The notes under the pieces were generated by a model. The model searched no databases, was not told the DNA's origin, and saw nothing but the letters and a program-made list of their open reading frames with translations. DNA of 64,000 nt from Cymbomonas tetramitiformis (Eukaryota; Chlorophyta; Pyramimonadophyceae; Pyramimonadales; Pyramimonadaceae), in the NCBI GenBank assembly GCA_001247695.2, contig LGRX02035268.1, positions 1 through 64,000 of the forward strand. Direction: 5' to 3'. Positions 39,617 through 48,493 of this stretch are shown piece by piece (the stretch's first letter is position 1; each line of letters opens with the position of its first letter). Both the position numbers and the translations under genes were made by a program.

Positions 39617-41107
39617 TCATAACAGCGGGGGGAGGTTCAGGGAGAACCTCCGTACTGCCCGCCACGTCGCCTCTAGGAGCAAGACGCTGACCGCCGTGTG
39701 GTGCACTGTAGCTGACCTGACCCACTGGACCACCAGCACCCCAATGGCCCAGGATGCCATTCCCTGCGTTGCGCTTGCGGCTGCCCCCGTGGCTGCTGCG
39801 ATTATGATGGCCGTGGTGTATTCCAGATGCCATGAGCCGGGTGTCCATAGGCAGGGCGTGACGGAGACCAGTGCGTATGCGCTGGCCCACACAATGCTTT
39901 CTGCGCTGAACCCTTTCGCCCACATGGTGGAGGCTGTGACCAGCCCCACAGTGACGACGATGTTGGTGGGGGCGTGTGGCGTTGGCGACGCGGTTGTGGC
40001 GTTGGCTGCGGTGGTGAGTGTCGGTGTGTGGGCTTGTTCGCGGCGTGGCAGGGAGGTTGCGTTAGGCTTGAGTTGTACCGCGGGGAGCTCCGACTTGTTA
40101 CACGCGGGGTCGGTTGGGGTGGTTGTGGCGCTGTGGCAGCTGGGTTGAGTGGTTGTTGTCGGGCTTGGCGTGTTGGGGGTTTTGCCGCTGAATTGGGATT
40201 GCCCGTGGTGGTGTGTGGGTTTTTGAAAAAAGATAGGTCTGGTGGTACCGCTTGCCCAATCTGCTTCTGTCGTGCTTGGTGATGTATTATTTCCCCCCCC
40301 CAGCAACGGGAGGAGAGGCTGCGGCTCGACAGATGTTGGTGGCAGGATAAGGAAGTGGTTTGCAGGTGCAGGGGAGTTGCGTATGATTGTGGAATGGGAC
40401 AGGGGTGTGGTGGGGCCTGCGAGGGACAAAATGCACAGGATGGTGGTCATCAACCCGATGTGCCGGTGAATGGGGGATGATCGGGGCCTGCGTGATGGCG
40501 CTCTTACAGCTTGAGGTGCGGGGCGGCCACGCGCATCGGCAGGTGCGGGTGGTGCGACAGGTACGGGCTGATCGCTGTGGTTTGGTGGCGTATCCTGTGT
40601 GGCCGGGGCTGCACGACTGCATACGCGGGTGGATACGCTGCGTGCGTAGTTGTGATTGGTTGTGTGAGTGGGGGTGAAGGTGGAGGGAAGCTGCGTGTGT
40701 GCTGTTGCTGCCCATCTTGAGCCGTTTGCTCTGAATCGTCGTAGCGTCAATGGCTGGAATCCATTTGTGACTTTGACGGTGTTGATGTACATGAGCTCAG
40801 TGGCGTCGCGAATGAGGGTCTGATTTTCCGGTCGTGTATCTCCCTCGAGGATTTTGCATGGTGAGTAACCACGCAGAACGAGGTCGCTTCGCGTCCCTGA
40901 CACCGCGCAGCGGTTGGGGAGAAATCGGTGGTAGGGGCGATTGATGGTGATCCCGCAGAATGGACAATCGCTGTTTCGCGCGGTGTTGCGTAGCGGGCGC
41001 TGACGTGTGGTGGTGGGTGGGGTGCGTGGATGGTTGTTGATGGGTGGGGATGTGGCCACTGGATTGGGATGGGTGTTTTCGCGGCCGCTGGGGCGCGTGT
41101 GCAGCAC
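39617..41107 (-). CDS. Gypsy accessory ORF 3: Cys motif plus several hydrophobic spans
   Basis: Proline-rich 496-residue frame with no ATG at its start. Near residue 50 it has CPFCGITINRPYHR...RCAVSG, the same Cys-x2-Cys...Cys-x-x-Ser-Gly layout as in gag and the two ORFs upstream. A hydrophobic stretch (MTTILCILSLAG) lies mid-protein, and the last 140 residues contain about four hydrophobic spans, for example NIVVTVGLVTASTMW and TAIIIAAATGAAASA. This looks like a multi-pass membrane protein, but it could be a pieced-together remnant. It lies between protease and RT, an unusual place for an envelope-like gene. Confidence 0.45.
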   Translation of the reverse strand: MLHTRPSGRENTHPNPVATSPPINNHPRTPPTTTRQRPLRNTARNSDCPFCGITINRPYHRFLPNRCAVSGTRSDLVLRGYSPCKILEGDTRPENQTLIRDATELMYINTVKVTNGFQPLTLRRFRANGSRWAATAHTQLPSTFTPTHTTNHNYARSVSTRVCSRAAPATQDTPPNHSDQPVPVAPPAPADARGRPAPQAVRAPSRRPRSSPIHRHIGLMTTILCILSLAGPTTPLSHSTIIRNSPAPANHFLILPPTSVEPQPLLPLLGGGNNTSPSTTEADWASGTTRPIFFQKPTHHHGQSQFSGKTPNTPSPTTTTQPSCHSATTTPTDPACNKSELPAVQLKPNATSLPRREQAHTPTLTTAANATTASPTPHAPTNIVVTVGLVTASTMWAKGFSAESIVWASAYALVSVTPCLWTPGSWHLEYTTAIIIAAATGAAASATQGMASWAIGVLVVQWVRSATVHHTAVSVLLLEATWRAVRRFSLNLPPLL

Positions 41108-41344
41108 GCGCGGGATGTGGTCGGGGAGTTGGTGCGAGTGGTCAGGGCTTTGGGGTGTCGGGGTATTGTCCGCGACAATGTGGGATGATGAGGTGGAGGT
41201 TGTGTCGGGGGTGGTGGCAGTGGAAATGTGGGGGCGGACGCCTGCTGTGTGGTATGAGTGGGGTGTGGGAGAACGAGTGTCGAGTGATGCTGCCGCTGCT
41301 GTGGGGTTGGTGGTGGTGGCGAAATGCTCGGGGTGGTGGTTGGG

Positions 41345-42490
41345 TTAATGGTCGTGGTAGTGATGATGGTGGTGAGTAGTTGCGTCGTGGTGATGGTGGT
41401 GGGTGGCGGTGGTGTCGCGGGTGGCTGAGCGTTGAGCCTCCTGCGTGTTGGAGTTTTGGTGTCGTGCCTTGGGGATGGTCCACAAGGTTGCTGCGACGCA
41501 TGCTGCGAGCAAGAGGATGGTGGCCAGCGTAGTGGGGGTGACGGTGGTGACCGATGTTTGGGCGGCGGACGGCGCTGTGTGGTCGTTGGTGGGGTCCAGC
41601 GTTGTGGCGGCCGTGGCGGCGGGGAGGGCGGCCATGAGGAAGATTGCGAGAGTGATTGCGGTGACCCATTTTGGGGTTGCGGATGGTCGTGCTGCGGCTT
41701 GTGGGGGCTTTGGCTCCCTGCTGGGGGTGGGTGCGCCCGTTACCGCATGCGTTTGCTGTGGCGCTGTGGGGTCGTTGTTGGCCGGATGTTCAGGACAGAC
41801 GTAGCCGGGGAAACCGATCTCCATGAGGCGGCAGGAGCATCCTGGGGTGACCATCGGGGTAGGTGGTGGTGTGGTTGCCGCTGTGCCCAACTTGTCGCTG
41901 TGGAAGGGTTTGGCCCACTCCGGCATCGGGGTGCTGGGGTTGGGGCTGAAGGCCGCGTACGCGGGGACGGTCGTGGGCGGTGCGGCGGGAGCGCTTGGCA
42001 CGGCTCCTTGGTTGCGGATGGGGGCAACGTCATTTGGCGGTGCGTGGTGGCCAGAGGGTACATTGCGTGGGTTAGGGTATGGCTTCGGGAGGGGAGGTGG
42101 AGCATGGTCCGTGAATCGCAGCAGGTACTCAGCGCGAGTGAGAGGGGCGAGGTTGCGTTTGCGGCGGTTGTGGTTGACGGTCAATTGGTGCTTGAACTTC
42201 CTCAGCGCGACTGGCATTGTACTTATGCTCTCTGCTTGGCTTGGGACCCATTTGTCGAACAGGTGCGTGTCGCCGCTGATGTGGCAGGGTCGTGTGGGGT
42301 GGTGGTGTGGTTCCATGGGTTCTTCGCAGAACTCGCAAACCTTGCGGGTGAGGGGTTCGCTGATGATGTCAACGGGTGGTGGGGCACTCGCGCTTGTGGG
42401 GTTTATTTGGGACGGTCTCTGGGTTGGGTGAGTTTGTGCTGGAAGGGTTGGGTGTTTCAGGGGTCTCGCTGCTGGGGTGAGATGGCCCAT
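41345..42490 (-). CDS. Gypsy accessory ORF 2: Cys motif plus two hydrophobic spans
   Basis: ATG at 42490; 381 residues. Near residue 55, CEFCEEPMEPHHHPTRPC is followed by HISGDTHLFDKWV, closely parallel to the gag motif (CTFC...PCHISG...LYDQWV). About residues 270-290 are hydrophobic (ITLAIFLMAALPAATAA), then another span (LATILLLAACVAATLW) precedes a His-rich tail. The arrangement (Cys motif, then two hydrophobic spans) resembles ORF 1 next to it. The overlap of about 120 nt with ORF 1 in another frame suggests either a frameshift in a polyprotein or decay. Confidence 0.5.
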   Translation of the reverse strand: MGHLTPAARPLKHPTLPAQTHPTQRPSQINPTSASAPPPVDIISEPLTRKVCEFCEEPMEPHHHPTRPCHISGDTHLFDKWVPSQAESISTMPVALRKFKHQLTVNHNRRKRNLAPLTRAEYLLRFTDHAPPPLPKPYPNPRNVPSGHHAPPNDVAPIRNQGAVPSAPAAPPTTVPAYAAFSPNPSTPMPEWAKPFHSDKLGTAATTPPPTPMVTPGCSCRLMEIGFPGYVCPEHPANNDPTAPQQTHAVTGAPTPSREPKPPQAAARPSATPKWVTAITLAIFLMAALPAATAATTLDPTNDHTAPSAAQTSVTTVTPTTLATILLLAACVAATLWTIPKARHQNSNTQEAQRSATRDTTATHHHHHDATTHHHHHYHDH

Positions 42491-43091
42491 ACTGCTGTCG
42501 GAAGGCCACGTGCGTCAGAGGTGCCTGACCGGCGGTGACCCTCCCGGTGTTGACGACGAGCATGAGGAGCGGCATCAGGTGGGAGGGGACCTTGCCGTCG
42601 CGGACCCATCGGGTGTAAAGTCCGGTGCCACCGCTAAGGTGGCATGCGTGGGGTCTGTTGGCGCCTCGGCACGTTCCGCTGTTGCAGAACTGACACGCTG
42701 ATGCCTGGGGGTTCCTGTGCCAGGGTGCGAGGGAGAACAGCGTCGAGGGTTGGCATGGTGGGCTGGCTCTGAAGTGGGCGAACGGCCAGGCATGGGGGTC
42801 GCCTTGCTGGTGTCCGCGCCACTTTATGACAGCCGCCATGCCGGCGGCGATCGCGCAGCCAAGGCTGATGATGGTCAGCAGGGTGGTGGTGACGCTGGAG
42901 TAGGGGCTGCCATAGCGGTCCGGCTCCTCGTTGTGGGCCTGAGCGGGGTTGATACAGGCGGCCAGAAGGAGGAATACAAGGAGCTTTGCGAGGGCCGGCT
43001 GGAAACAGCCGGTGCGGCGGGGCGTTGTTGACGACCGGCGTGGGTTGGTGTGGGCAGCTGCCAAGTCGTTCAGGTGGGCCGTCCATTCTGC
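42369..43091 (-). CDS. Gypsy accessory ORF 1: hydrophobic spans plus Cys motif
   Basis: Begins at the G11 tract where the protease frame ends. It codes LLVFLLLAACINPAQA, which looks like a signal peptide, a second span LLTIISLGCAIAAGMAAVI, and then the Cys motif CQFCNSGTCRGANRPHAC followed by HLSGGTGLYTRWV. The last part repeats the layout of the gag C-terminal motif with the same PxxLMPLLML continuation. No enzymatic motif was found. Likely a membrane-associated accessory segment, translated if the G tract permits a shift. Confidence 0.5.
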   Translation of the reverse strand, partial: AEWTAHLNDLAAAHTNPRRSSTTPRRTGCFQPALAKLLVFLLLAACINPAQAHNEEPDRYGSPYSSVTTTLLTIISLGCAIAAGMAAVIKWRGHQQGDPHAWPFAHFRASPPCQPSTLFSLAPWHRNPQASACQFCNSGTCRGANRPHACHLSGGTGLYTRWVRDGKVPSHLMPLLMLVVNTGRVTAGQAPLTHVAFRQQYGPSHPSSETPETPNPSSTNSPNPETVPNKPHKRECPTTR

Positions 43092-43101
43092 CCCCCCCCC
43101 C
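43091..43101 (-). other. G11 homopolymer at the protease/accessory ORF frame switch
   Basis: Eleven C on the plus strand (G on the element strand) mark the point where the protease frame stops being sensible and the membrane ORF begins. It may be a slippage site for transcription or translation, a mutation hotspot or a sequencing error. Confidence 0.5.
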
Positions 43102-44643
43102 GAATTGTGCTGACGGCCTCGGTGCGGTGTTGTGGTCCTTGAACACCTTGAGGGGCAGGTAGGCCTTGTGCACGAAGTCGCCTCGTTGGTTATGGGGGTG
43201 GTAGGCCAGAGCTGCACCGCGCTCGGGTGTGGCGGGCAGCACCCCTGCGGACATGGCGTGCAGAATGTCTACGGACAGCAAGACGTCGAAGCTCACGTGA
43301 GCTGAGGGGCTGATGCCGGTTACGTCGGCCAGCACCATTTCGTTGGAGGTGCCGGGGGCGATGACGAGCATTAGCTCTCCAGTGCCCCACTGGCGGTGCT
43401 GCTGTGTCCCCCCGCTGCCCATGCTGGTGTCCACGGTGGCCGTGCTGGAGTGCACCTTGAGGCCCAGGGTCTCCTGGTGCACCTTGTTCATAACGAACAG
43501 CATCGAGCCGGTGTCCACGATCATGACGGACAGGGTCAGGTATTGCCCCGTGCGCTGGCTCATGACGAGGATGGACTTCTTCGGGTCGTCGTTGCACAGG
43601 GTGTAACATACGGCTGTGCGCGTGAACCAGTTGTTCATGTCGGGGCTCATTTCCTCGAACGCTTTGCTGGTAAGGCGCTGTAGCTCTGCTGGGGGTACTT
43701 GTTGGTGGTTGGCCGTGGTGGTGGACATGGCCGCGGAGAGGCTCTGAGGGGGGTTGTCGTGGTCCTCCTCGAGCCAGTCGTTGGTTTTCATGAGCACCAT
43801 CGCAGGGGCAGCGGAGGGTGGATTGGCGATTTCTTCCTCCCTGCCCCGTACGGCGACGGGAGCGGCCGGAGTGGGTGGCGGCGTGCTGCCCGTGCGACGG
43901 AACGACGCAGGGATGTGGCGGTGATTAACCATGCTGCGGGCCATGTAAGAGTGGTGGTGGAGAGGATGCATCTCGATGGGTGGTGTGGGGGGCCAAGGTG
44001 CGTCGCTGCCGGTTGTGCTCTCAGGATTCTCGTGACATTCATCGTACCCTTCGGTGTCGCTGCCGATGTCATCATCGCTGGTCACGAGGTCGATGACGCT
44101 GCGGGGTGGCTGCCAATTTTCGGGGTTCTTACGGTGCACCATGCAGCACGTTGGGAGGCCGTATTGGTCATGGGCATGATTATAACAGCACACCCGGGCA
44201 TTGCCTATTCTCATGGGCTTGCCGTCGGGTCCCGTAGGGTATTCCGCCCACTCGAAGTGGATGACGGCGTATGCTATGTCGAATGTGTTGACGGGCGCGT
44301 TGCCGTCGGGCACGTGGCGGCGCAGGGCGTTGGACATGGCAGATTCCTCACGCGCCACTCGCTGCTCCCGCGTCAAGGCGGGTGGCGACATCGCGTCGGA
44401 AACGGCGTCATCGCGGCGAGGTGAGGGTGGTGGGCTGTCTGGGGCTCGGGTGACCAGGTGCCGTGTGATGACGGGGCTGTCGGGTGATGGAGACGGGCTT
44501 TTGGGACCAGCGGGGTAATCCTCGGGGTAGCGGTCAGGGTAGTGCTCAGGGATTTCGTCGGGCGCAGGGCTGGCAGGCAGGGGAATACCAATATTGGGTT
44601 GGAGTGGGGCTGGTGGGGGAATATGGAGGGCTGTCTGGGCCAT
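43092..44643 (-). CDS. Gypsy aspartic protease region
   Basis: Starts at ATG 44643, overlapping the gag frame by 98 nt, an arrangement common at gag/pro junctions. A Pro/Ser-rich leader is followed by a Cys/His cluster (RVCCYNHAHDQYGLPTCC), an acidic region and then the protease: VMIVDTGSMLFVMNK carries the DTG catalytic triplet of retropepsins, followed by a glycine-rich flap-like part and DVLLSVDILHAM near the end. The domain lies at about 43230-43560. The nominal frame continues beyond the G11 tract to 42634 but that part is nonsensical. Confidence 0.75.
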
Positions 44644-46336
44644 GCCTTTTGGGTGAGCGAAGGGGACTGCTGGGGGCTTCGTGATGATCGGGTGACTGCG
44701 CCCCTTCCTCGTCGTGGGGAGCGGGGTGTGCGTCGGTGGTGGGGTTGCTCGTGCCCCTCAGGAAGGGGTTGCCGTGCTCCATGATGGCAGCGTATGATTG
44801 GAAGTGAACGATGGTGTCCGCTGGCGCTGCATCGTTGGGCGTGGCTTCGGCGAGGCGGGTGCTTTGCTGCCCAACGTGGTGAGAGCGTCGCGTGAGGGGC
44901 GGCACGCTGTGGTAGTCGTAGGACTGTGCTTGCCACGTGGGTTCGTTGCCAGCGGGGACAGCGTGGTTGGAGGAGCTGGGGTTGCCCTTGCTGCTGCCGA
45001 ACTGCTGGTCAAATTCTACCTTGGTCCACGGTCTCTGGCCCTTGGCGACGCGGTCGTAATTCACGATCAGCATGTTCATCAGGGGTCGTAGTGCGACAGG
45101 CATCTTTCCCTTATTGACCCATTGGTCGTATAAGGTGGTCTTGCCGCTTATGTGGCAGGGCAGCGTGGGGCTATGGAAGAGGTGCAGTGGCCTATGGCAG
45201 AAGGTGCAGTCGCCGTTGGGCCCGCCGAGGTTGTCGCTGCACACGGTGTTCGGCGTGCGGGGAGTGGCTGCCGCGGGCTCCGTGTTGAAGGAGGAGGTTG
45301 ATGCCTGGCGCGTGATCTGACCCAGAAGCTTCCGTCCAGCGGGGTTGAGTCCGGACGGGTCAAAGTCGCTATCCGCGGTTCGCGGAGCCGGCAAGCGGAG
45401 GCGCGGGCTGACGCTCCTGGTGGTGGAGGTGCGTGGGGGAATCAACGGCGGGGAAGGCAGACCGAGGTTGTGCTTGTTCTGGCCGGTGATCAGCATGTCG
45501 GCCAATGTGGACTTGGTGGGCCCCTCTGCGTACGCCCCCACGTACTGGACCAGATTTTGCTGTTCCAGGTTTGCCTTCATGATTTTTGTCTCCATGGCTT
45601 TCAGTCTGGTGTGCACGTCCTGCGCGACCTCGGTCACCTCGGCGAGCGTGTACTCCTCGGTGACGTTCATAGCCTTGCTGAACCGCTCTCGGACGATACC
45701 CGCGAGGTGCTTGGGCAACGCTTGCAGCATGAACAGACCGGCCGTCTGGGGGTTGATCACTTTCTGCGTCGAGTCGTGGGGCAGGTTGACGCGATCCATG
45801 AGCCTTACCAACCGGTCCTTGAGGGCGTTCGGGTCCTCGCTGGCCAACATCTGCAGGTTCTTGATCTCTTCCTGGGCGGCCTCGGCGGACAAGTCTGCGC
45901 ACTTCAGCCTCAGGAGGAAGAACAGTACGCGCCATGCGGCGTCCCAGTCGATGACCTGGCCGGTCAACACCTGGAAGGGGTCTTCACGTGGGAATGTGAG
46001 GGGCTCGCACATGTACCCGGTCTGCGGAGGGTACAACTCGGTCTCCTCCAAGATCAGCTGAGGCAACGTCTTGCTTGCGCTGTTGGGAGCCAGTACGAAT
46101 CGGCTGACGGCGCGGGTGGCGTCCTCCGTGCTGTTGAAGATGGCGGGCAGGGAGCCGAATAATGTGCCTTTGGGCGTGTTGACCTCGTCGCGCGTGAGTT
46201 CCACGTTGCGGTTCGTGTTCTTTTCGAATACGAGGTTGCTGAGGAACGCGCTGAGCTCATTGGCCGGATCGGTGAAATCGCCGTTGGACATGTTGCTCTT
46301 GGTGATGACGGGCAGTGACTTTGGTTTGGAGGTCAT
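44546..46336 (-). CDS. Gypsy gag
   Basis: ATG at 46336; 596 residues. The central helical region (about residues 100-250) with WRVLFFLLRLKCADLS and LKDRLVRLMDRVNLP resembles retrotransposon gag capsid domains. Near residue 390, CTFCHRPLHLFHSPTLPC then HISGKTTLYDQWV forms a Cys-rich motif in place of the CCHC zinc knuckle, repeated in three downstream ORFs. The C-terminal 150 residues are Pro/Ser-rich. Gag would form the particle that packages element RNA. The start is placed at the first ATG of an uninterrupted frame. Confidence 0.78.
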   Translation of the reverse strand: MTSKPKSLPVITKSNMSNGDFTDPANELSAFLSNLVFEKNTNRNVELTRDEVNTPKGTLFGSLPAIFNSTEDATRAVSRFVLAPNSASKTLPQLILEETELYPPQTGYMCEPLTFPREDPFQVLTGQVIDWDAAWRVLFFLLRLKCADLSAEAAQEEIKNLQMLASEDPNALKDRLVRLMDRVNLPHDSTQKVINPQTAGLFMLQALPKHLAGIVRERFSKAMNVTEEYTLAEVTEVAQDVHTRLKAMETKIMKANLEQQNLVQYVGAYAEGPTKSTLADMLITGQNKHNLGLPSPPLIPPRTSTTRSVSPRLRLPAPRTADSDFDPSGLNPAGRKLLGQITRQASTSSFNTEPAAATPRTPNTVCSDNLGGPNGDCTFCHRPLHLFHSPTLPCHISGKTTLYDQWVNKGKMPVALRPLMNMLIVNYDRVAKGQRPWTKVEFDQQFGSSKGNPSSSNHAVPAGNEPTWQAQSYDYHSVPPLTRRSHHVGQQSTRLAEATPNDAAPADTIVHFQSYAAIMEHGNPFLRGTSNPTTDAHPAPHDEEGAQSPDHHEAPSSPLRSPKRHGPDSPPYSPTSPTPTQYWYSPACQPCARRNP

Positions 46337-46429
46337 GTTGGCGGTTCAACCCCTGCACACGCCGCCCTCACCCCTTTAAGTTCCAGAATTTTTTATGAGC
46401 GGTTTAGCGCTGCCTGCGCTGCTGATAAC

Positions 46430-47012
46430 CACGCCCGTGGTCAAATCCTGAAATTTTCAGGAGCGGTTTAGCGCTGCCCGCGCTGCTGATAACCACGCTC
46501 GTGGTCAAATCCTGAAATTTTCAGGAGCGGTTTAGCGCTGCCCGCGCTGCTGATAACCACGCTCGTGGTCAAATCCTGAAATTTTCAGGAGCGGTTTAGC
46601 GCTGCCCGCGCTGCCACCAATCCTGAAATTTTCAGGAGCGTTTTAGCGCTGCCCGCGCTGCTGGATAACCACGCTCGTGGTCAAATCCTGAAATTTTCAG
46701 GAGCGTTTAGCGCTGCCCGCGCTGCTGGTAACCACGCTCGTGGTCAAATCCTGAAATTTTCAGGAGCGTTTTAGCGCTGCCTGCGCTGCTGAAACCACGC
46801 TCGTGGTCAAATCCTGAAATTTTCAGGAGCGTTTTAGCGTGCCGCGCTGCTGGTAACCACGCTCGTCGTGGTCAAATCCTGAAATTTTCAGGAGCGTTTT
46901 AGCGCTGCCCGCGCTGCTGGTAACCACGCTCGTGGTCAAATCCTGAAATTTTCAGGAGCGTTTTAGCGCTGCCCGCGCTGCTGGTAACTACGCTCGTGGT
47001 CAAATGGAAGTG
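46430..47012. repeat. About nine 46-78-bp tandem units with two hairpins each
   Basis: Each unit contains CCTGAAATTTTCAGG (palindromic), AGCGCTGCCCGCGCTGCT and CCACGCTCGTGG (palindromic). Copies differ by small indels and one is shortened. A diverged further copy recurs at 47722-47812. The array lies upstream of gag, where an element's LTR or leader is expected. Confidence 0.88.
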
Positions 47013-47074
47013 AGAAGGTCGAATTCAGGGTGTCACACGTCCTAAAAATCAAGCTTCTGAGTTGAAACGCGCGT

Positions 47075-47405
47075 TTCCGGCGATGCGCGCATTTCAGGCG
47101 ATGCGCACATTTCAGGCGATGCGCACATTTTAGGCGATGTGCACATTTCAGGCGATGCGCACATTTCAGGCGATGCGACATTTCAGGCGATGCGCGAGTC
47201 TCAGGCGATGCGCACATTTCAGGCGATGCGCGCGTTTCAGGCGATGCGCACATTTCAGGCGCTGCGCACATTTCAGGCGATGCGCACATTTCAGGCGATG
47301 CGCACATTTCAGGTGATGCGCCTATTTCCGGCGATGTGCACCTTTCAGGCGATGCGCGCGTTTCAGGCGATGCGCACATTTCAGGCGATGCGCACGTTTA
47401 GGCGA
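47075..47405. repeat. 18-bp tandem repeat, about 18 copies
   Basis: Unit GGCGATGCGCACATTTCA with few variants; it decays into weaker versions up to about 47700. The 18-bp period keeps every frame open, so long frames here are trivial products of the repeat. Confidence 0.9.
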
Positions 47406-47794
47406 GTCGAGCGTTCCGGGTGATTATACGTGTTTCAGGCGCCAGGCGCATTGCAGCGAATCGAACATTTCATGCGACGCGCCAATTTCGTGCGAAGTGC
47501 GCCCTTCGGGTGAATCCTGCCTTTCAGGCGACGCGTGCCACCTTGGTGAAACGTGCCATCCGAGCGAAACGCGCCTTTCAGACGGTGTGTGCCTTTCAGG
47601 AGATGCGCGCCGTTCAGGCAAATCGGGCGTTTCAGGAAAGGCGCGAACTTGGCAGCGAAACGAGCACTTCAGGTGATACACGCGTTTCATTGACGTGAGC
47701 ATTTCGGGCAAGTGCGCATTTCAGGAGCGATGTGGCGCTGTCTGCGCTGCGGCGGGCCACACTCGTGGTCAAAAAGGGAGCGAGAAGGTCGAAA

Positions 47795-48109
47795 TCAGGG
47801 TGTCAAAAGTCCTGTATAGACCAGGTTACGGGGCGAAGGGTGAAGTGTTCTTCGATGCGGGTCTGGCGGAATCGTGAGGGACGTCGGCAGAGTGGGCACG
47901 ATCGCGGTGTGCATCAACCAAGTGGCAAGGCAGCGCGAGTGACAACTGCGTCGTTCCTTCAGACAGCGACACCGCAAGGCGAGTGACGCGCAGTGTTGCC
48001 ACACGGGGACAGGAGCCAAGCAAATGACGCACTCATTCAAGCAGGGTGCAGGGATTTGCCAGCAACAGAGGCGACGAAACGACTCGTCGATGCGGCGCTG
48101 GTTGGTCAT
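47795..48109 (-). CDS. Small Cys-rich ORF, possibly RING-variant-like
   Basis: From ATG 48109, 104 residues with CVICLAP, then CRC, SCHSRCLATWL. The pattern C-x2-C...C-x-C...CH-x2-C-L-x2-W recalls RING/RINGv E3 ligase domains, but the final Cys pair is absent. It faces the same way as the Gypsy-like element and lies upstream of its repeats. Could be an accessory or leader ORF, a broken gene or chance. Confidence 0.28.
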   Translation of the reverse strand: MTNQRRIDESFRRLCCWQIPAPCLNECVICLAPVPVWQHCASLALRCRCLKERRSCHSRCLATWLMHTAIVPTLPTSLTIPPDPHRRTLHPSPRNLVYTGLLTP

Positions 48110-48493
48110 GCTACGCTGAGGCGGCGCGCGGCGTGGACACTCCGTGGGGAACGGCTGGGCCAACGCGGGCTTAAAACGGGGCGGGGTCAGCGGAAAACTC
48201 AGAGAGGTATTTCAAAATCAATGGAATGTGGAAGGTTCAGAAAACTCGGCAGAATCCTTGCAAAGGCTCAACTTTGGGAATTTCAAAAGTGCACGTGGCT
48301 GTCTGTGCATCCCCAAAGGCCTTGACGGGCAACCTGACGAAAAAGGTGCCTGGTCAGCGAGGAAATCCCCAAAGGGGAAAGCCAGAAGGAGAGCTTCGCA
48401 GCGAAAGTTGAGTGGGCTGGTGGGCAGGACTCTGAAAGGGAAGCCCAGGTCCAGCGGCCAGCAGAGACCAAATTCACAGCTCGCTCGAGCGGG

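Larger units (their letters stand above)
27735..46336 (-). mobile_element. Giant Gypsy-like LTR retrotransposon internal region, with nested insertions
   Basis: In element direction the order is gag, DTG aspartic protease, three or four membrane-associated reading frames, RT, RNase H, C5-methyltransferase-like, HHCC/DDE integrase, PHD, Tudor-like, DPYAGTG/TSPAF methyltransferase-like. RT-RNase H-integrase order is that of Gypsy/Ty3 elements. Three inserts (28793-32600, 36482-36761, 37153-38238) total about 5.2 kb, leaving about 13.4 kb of internal sequence, very large for Gypsy. Frameshifts near 43091-43101, 38605, 35340, 33535 and 28165 mean this copy is probably inactive. No LTR pair was found. 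C5-methyltransferase capture by Gypsy elements has been reported in algae. Confidence 0.88.

Noticed and set aside
41142..42538. Long frames in other phases beside the accessory ORFs (His/Pro-rich minus strand, Cys/Trp-rich plus strand)
   Set aside because: GC-rich shadows of the accessory ORFs with no motif and no consistent start.
46430..47012. CRISPR array
   Set aside because: Units are contiguous with no unique spacers, and the context is eukaryotic.
46963..47711. Long frames on both strands in the 18-bp repeat block
   Set aside because: An 18-bp unit without stops keeps all three frames open on both strands; no protein is implied.
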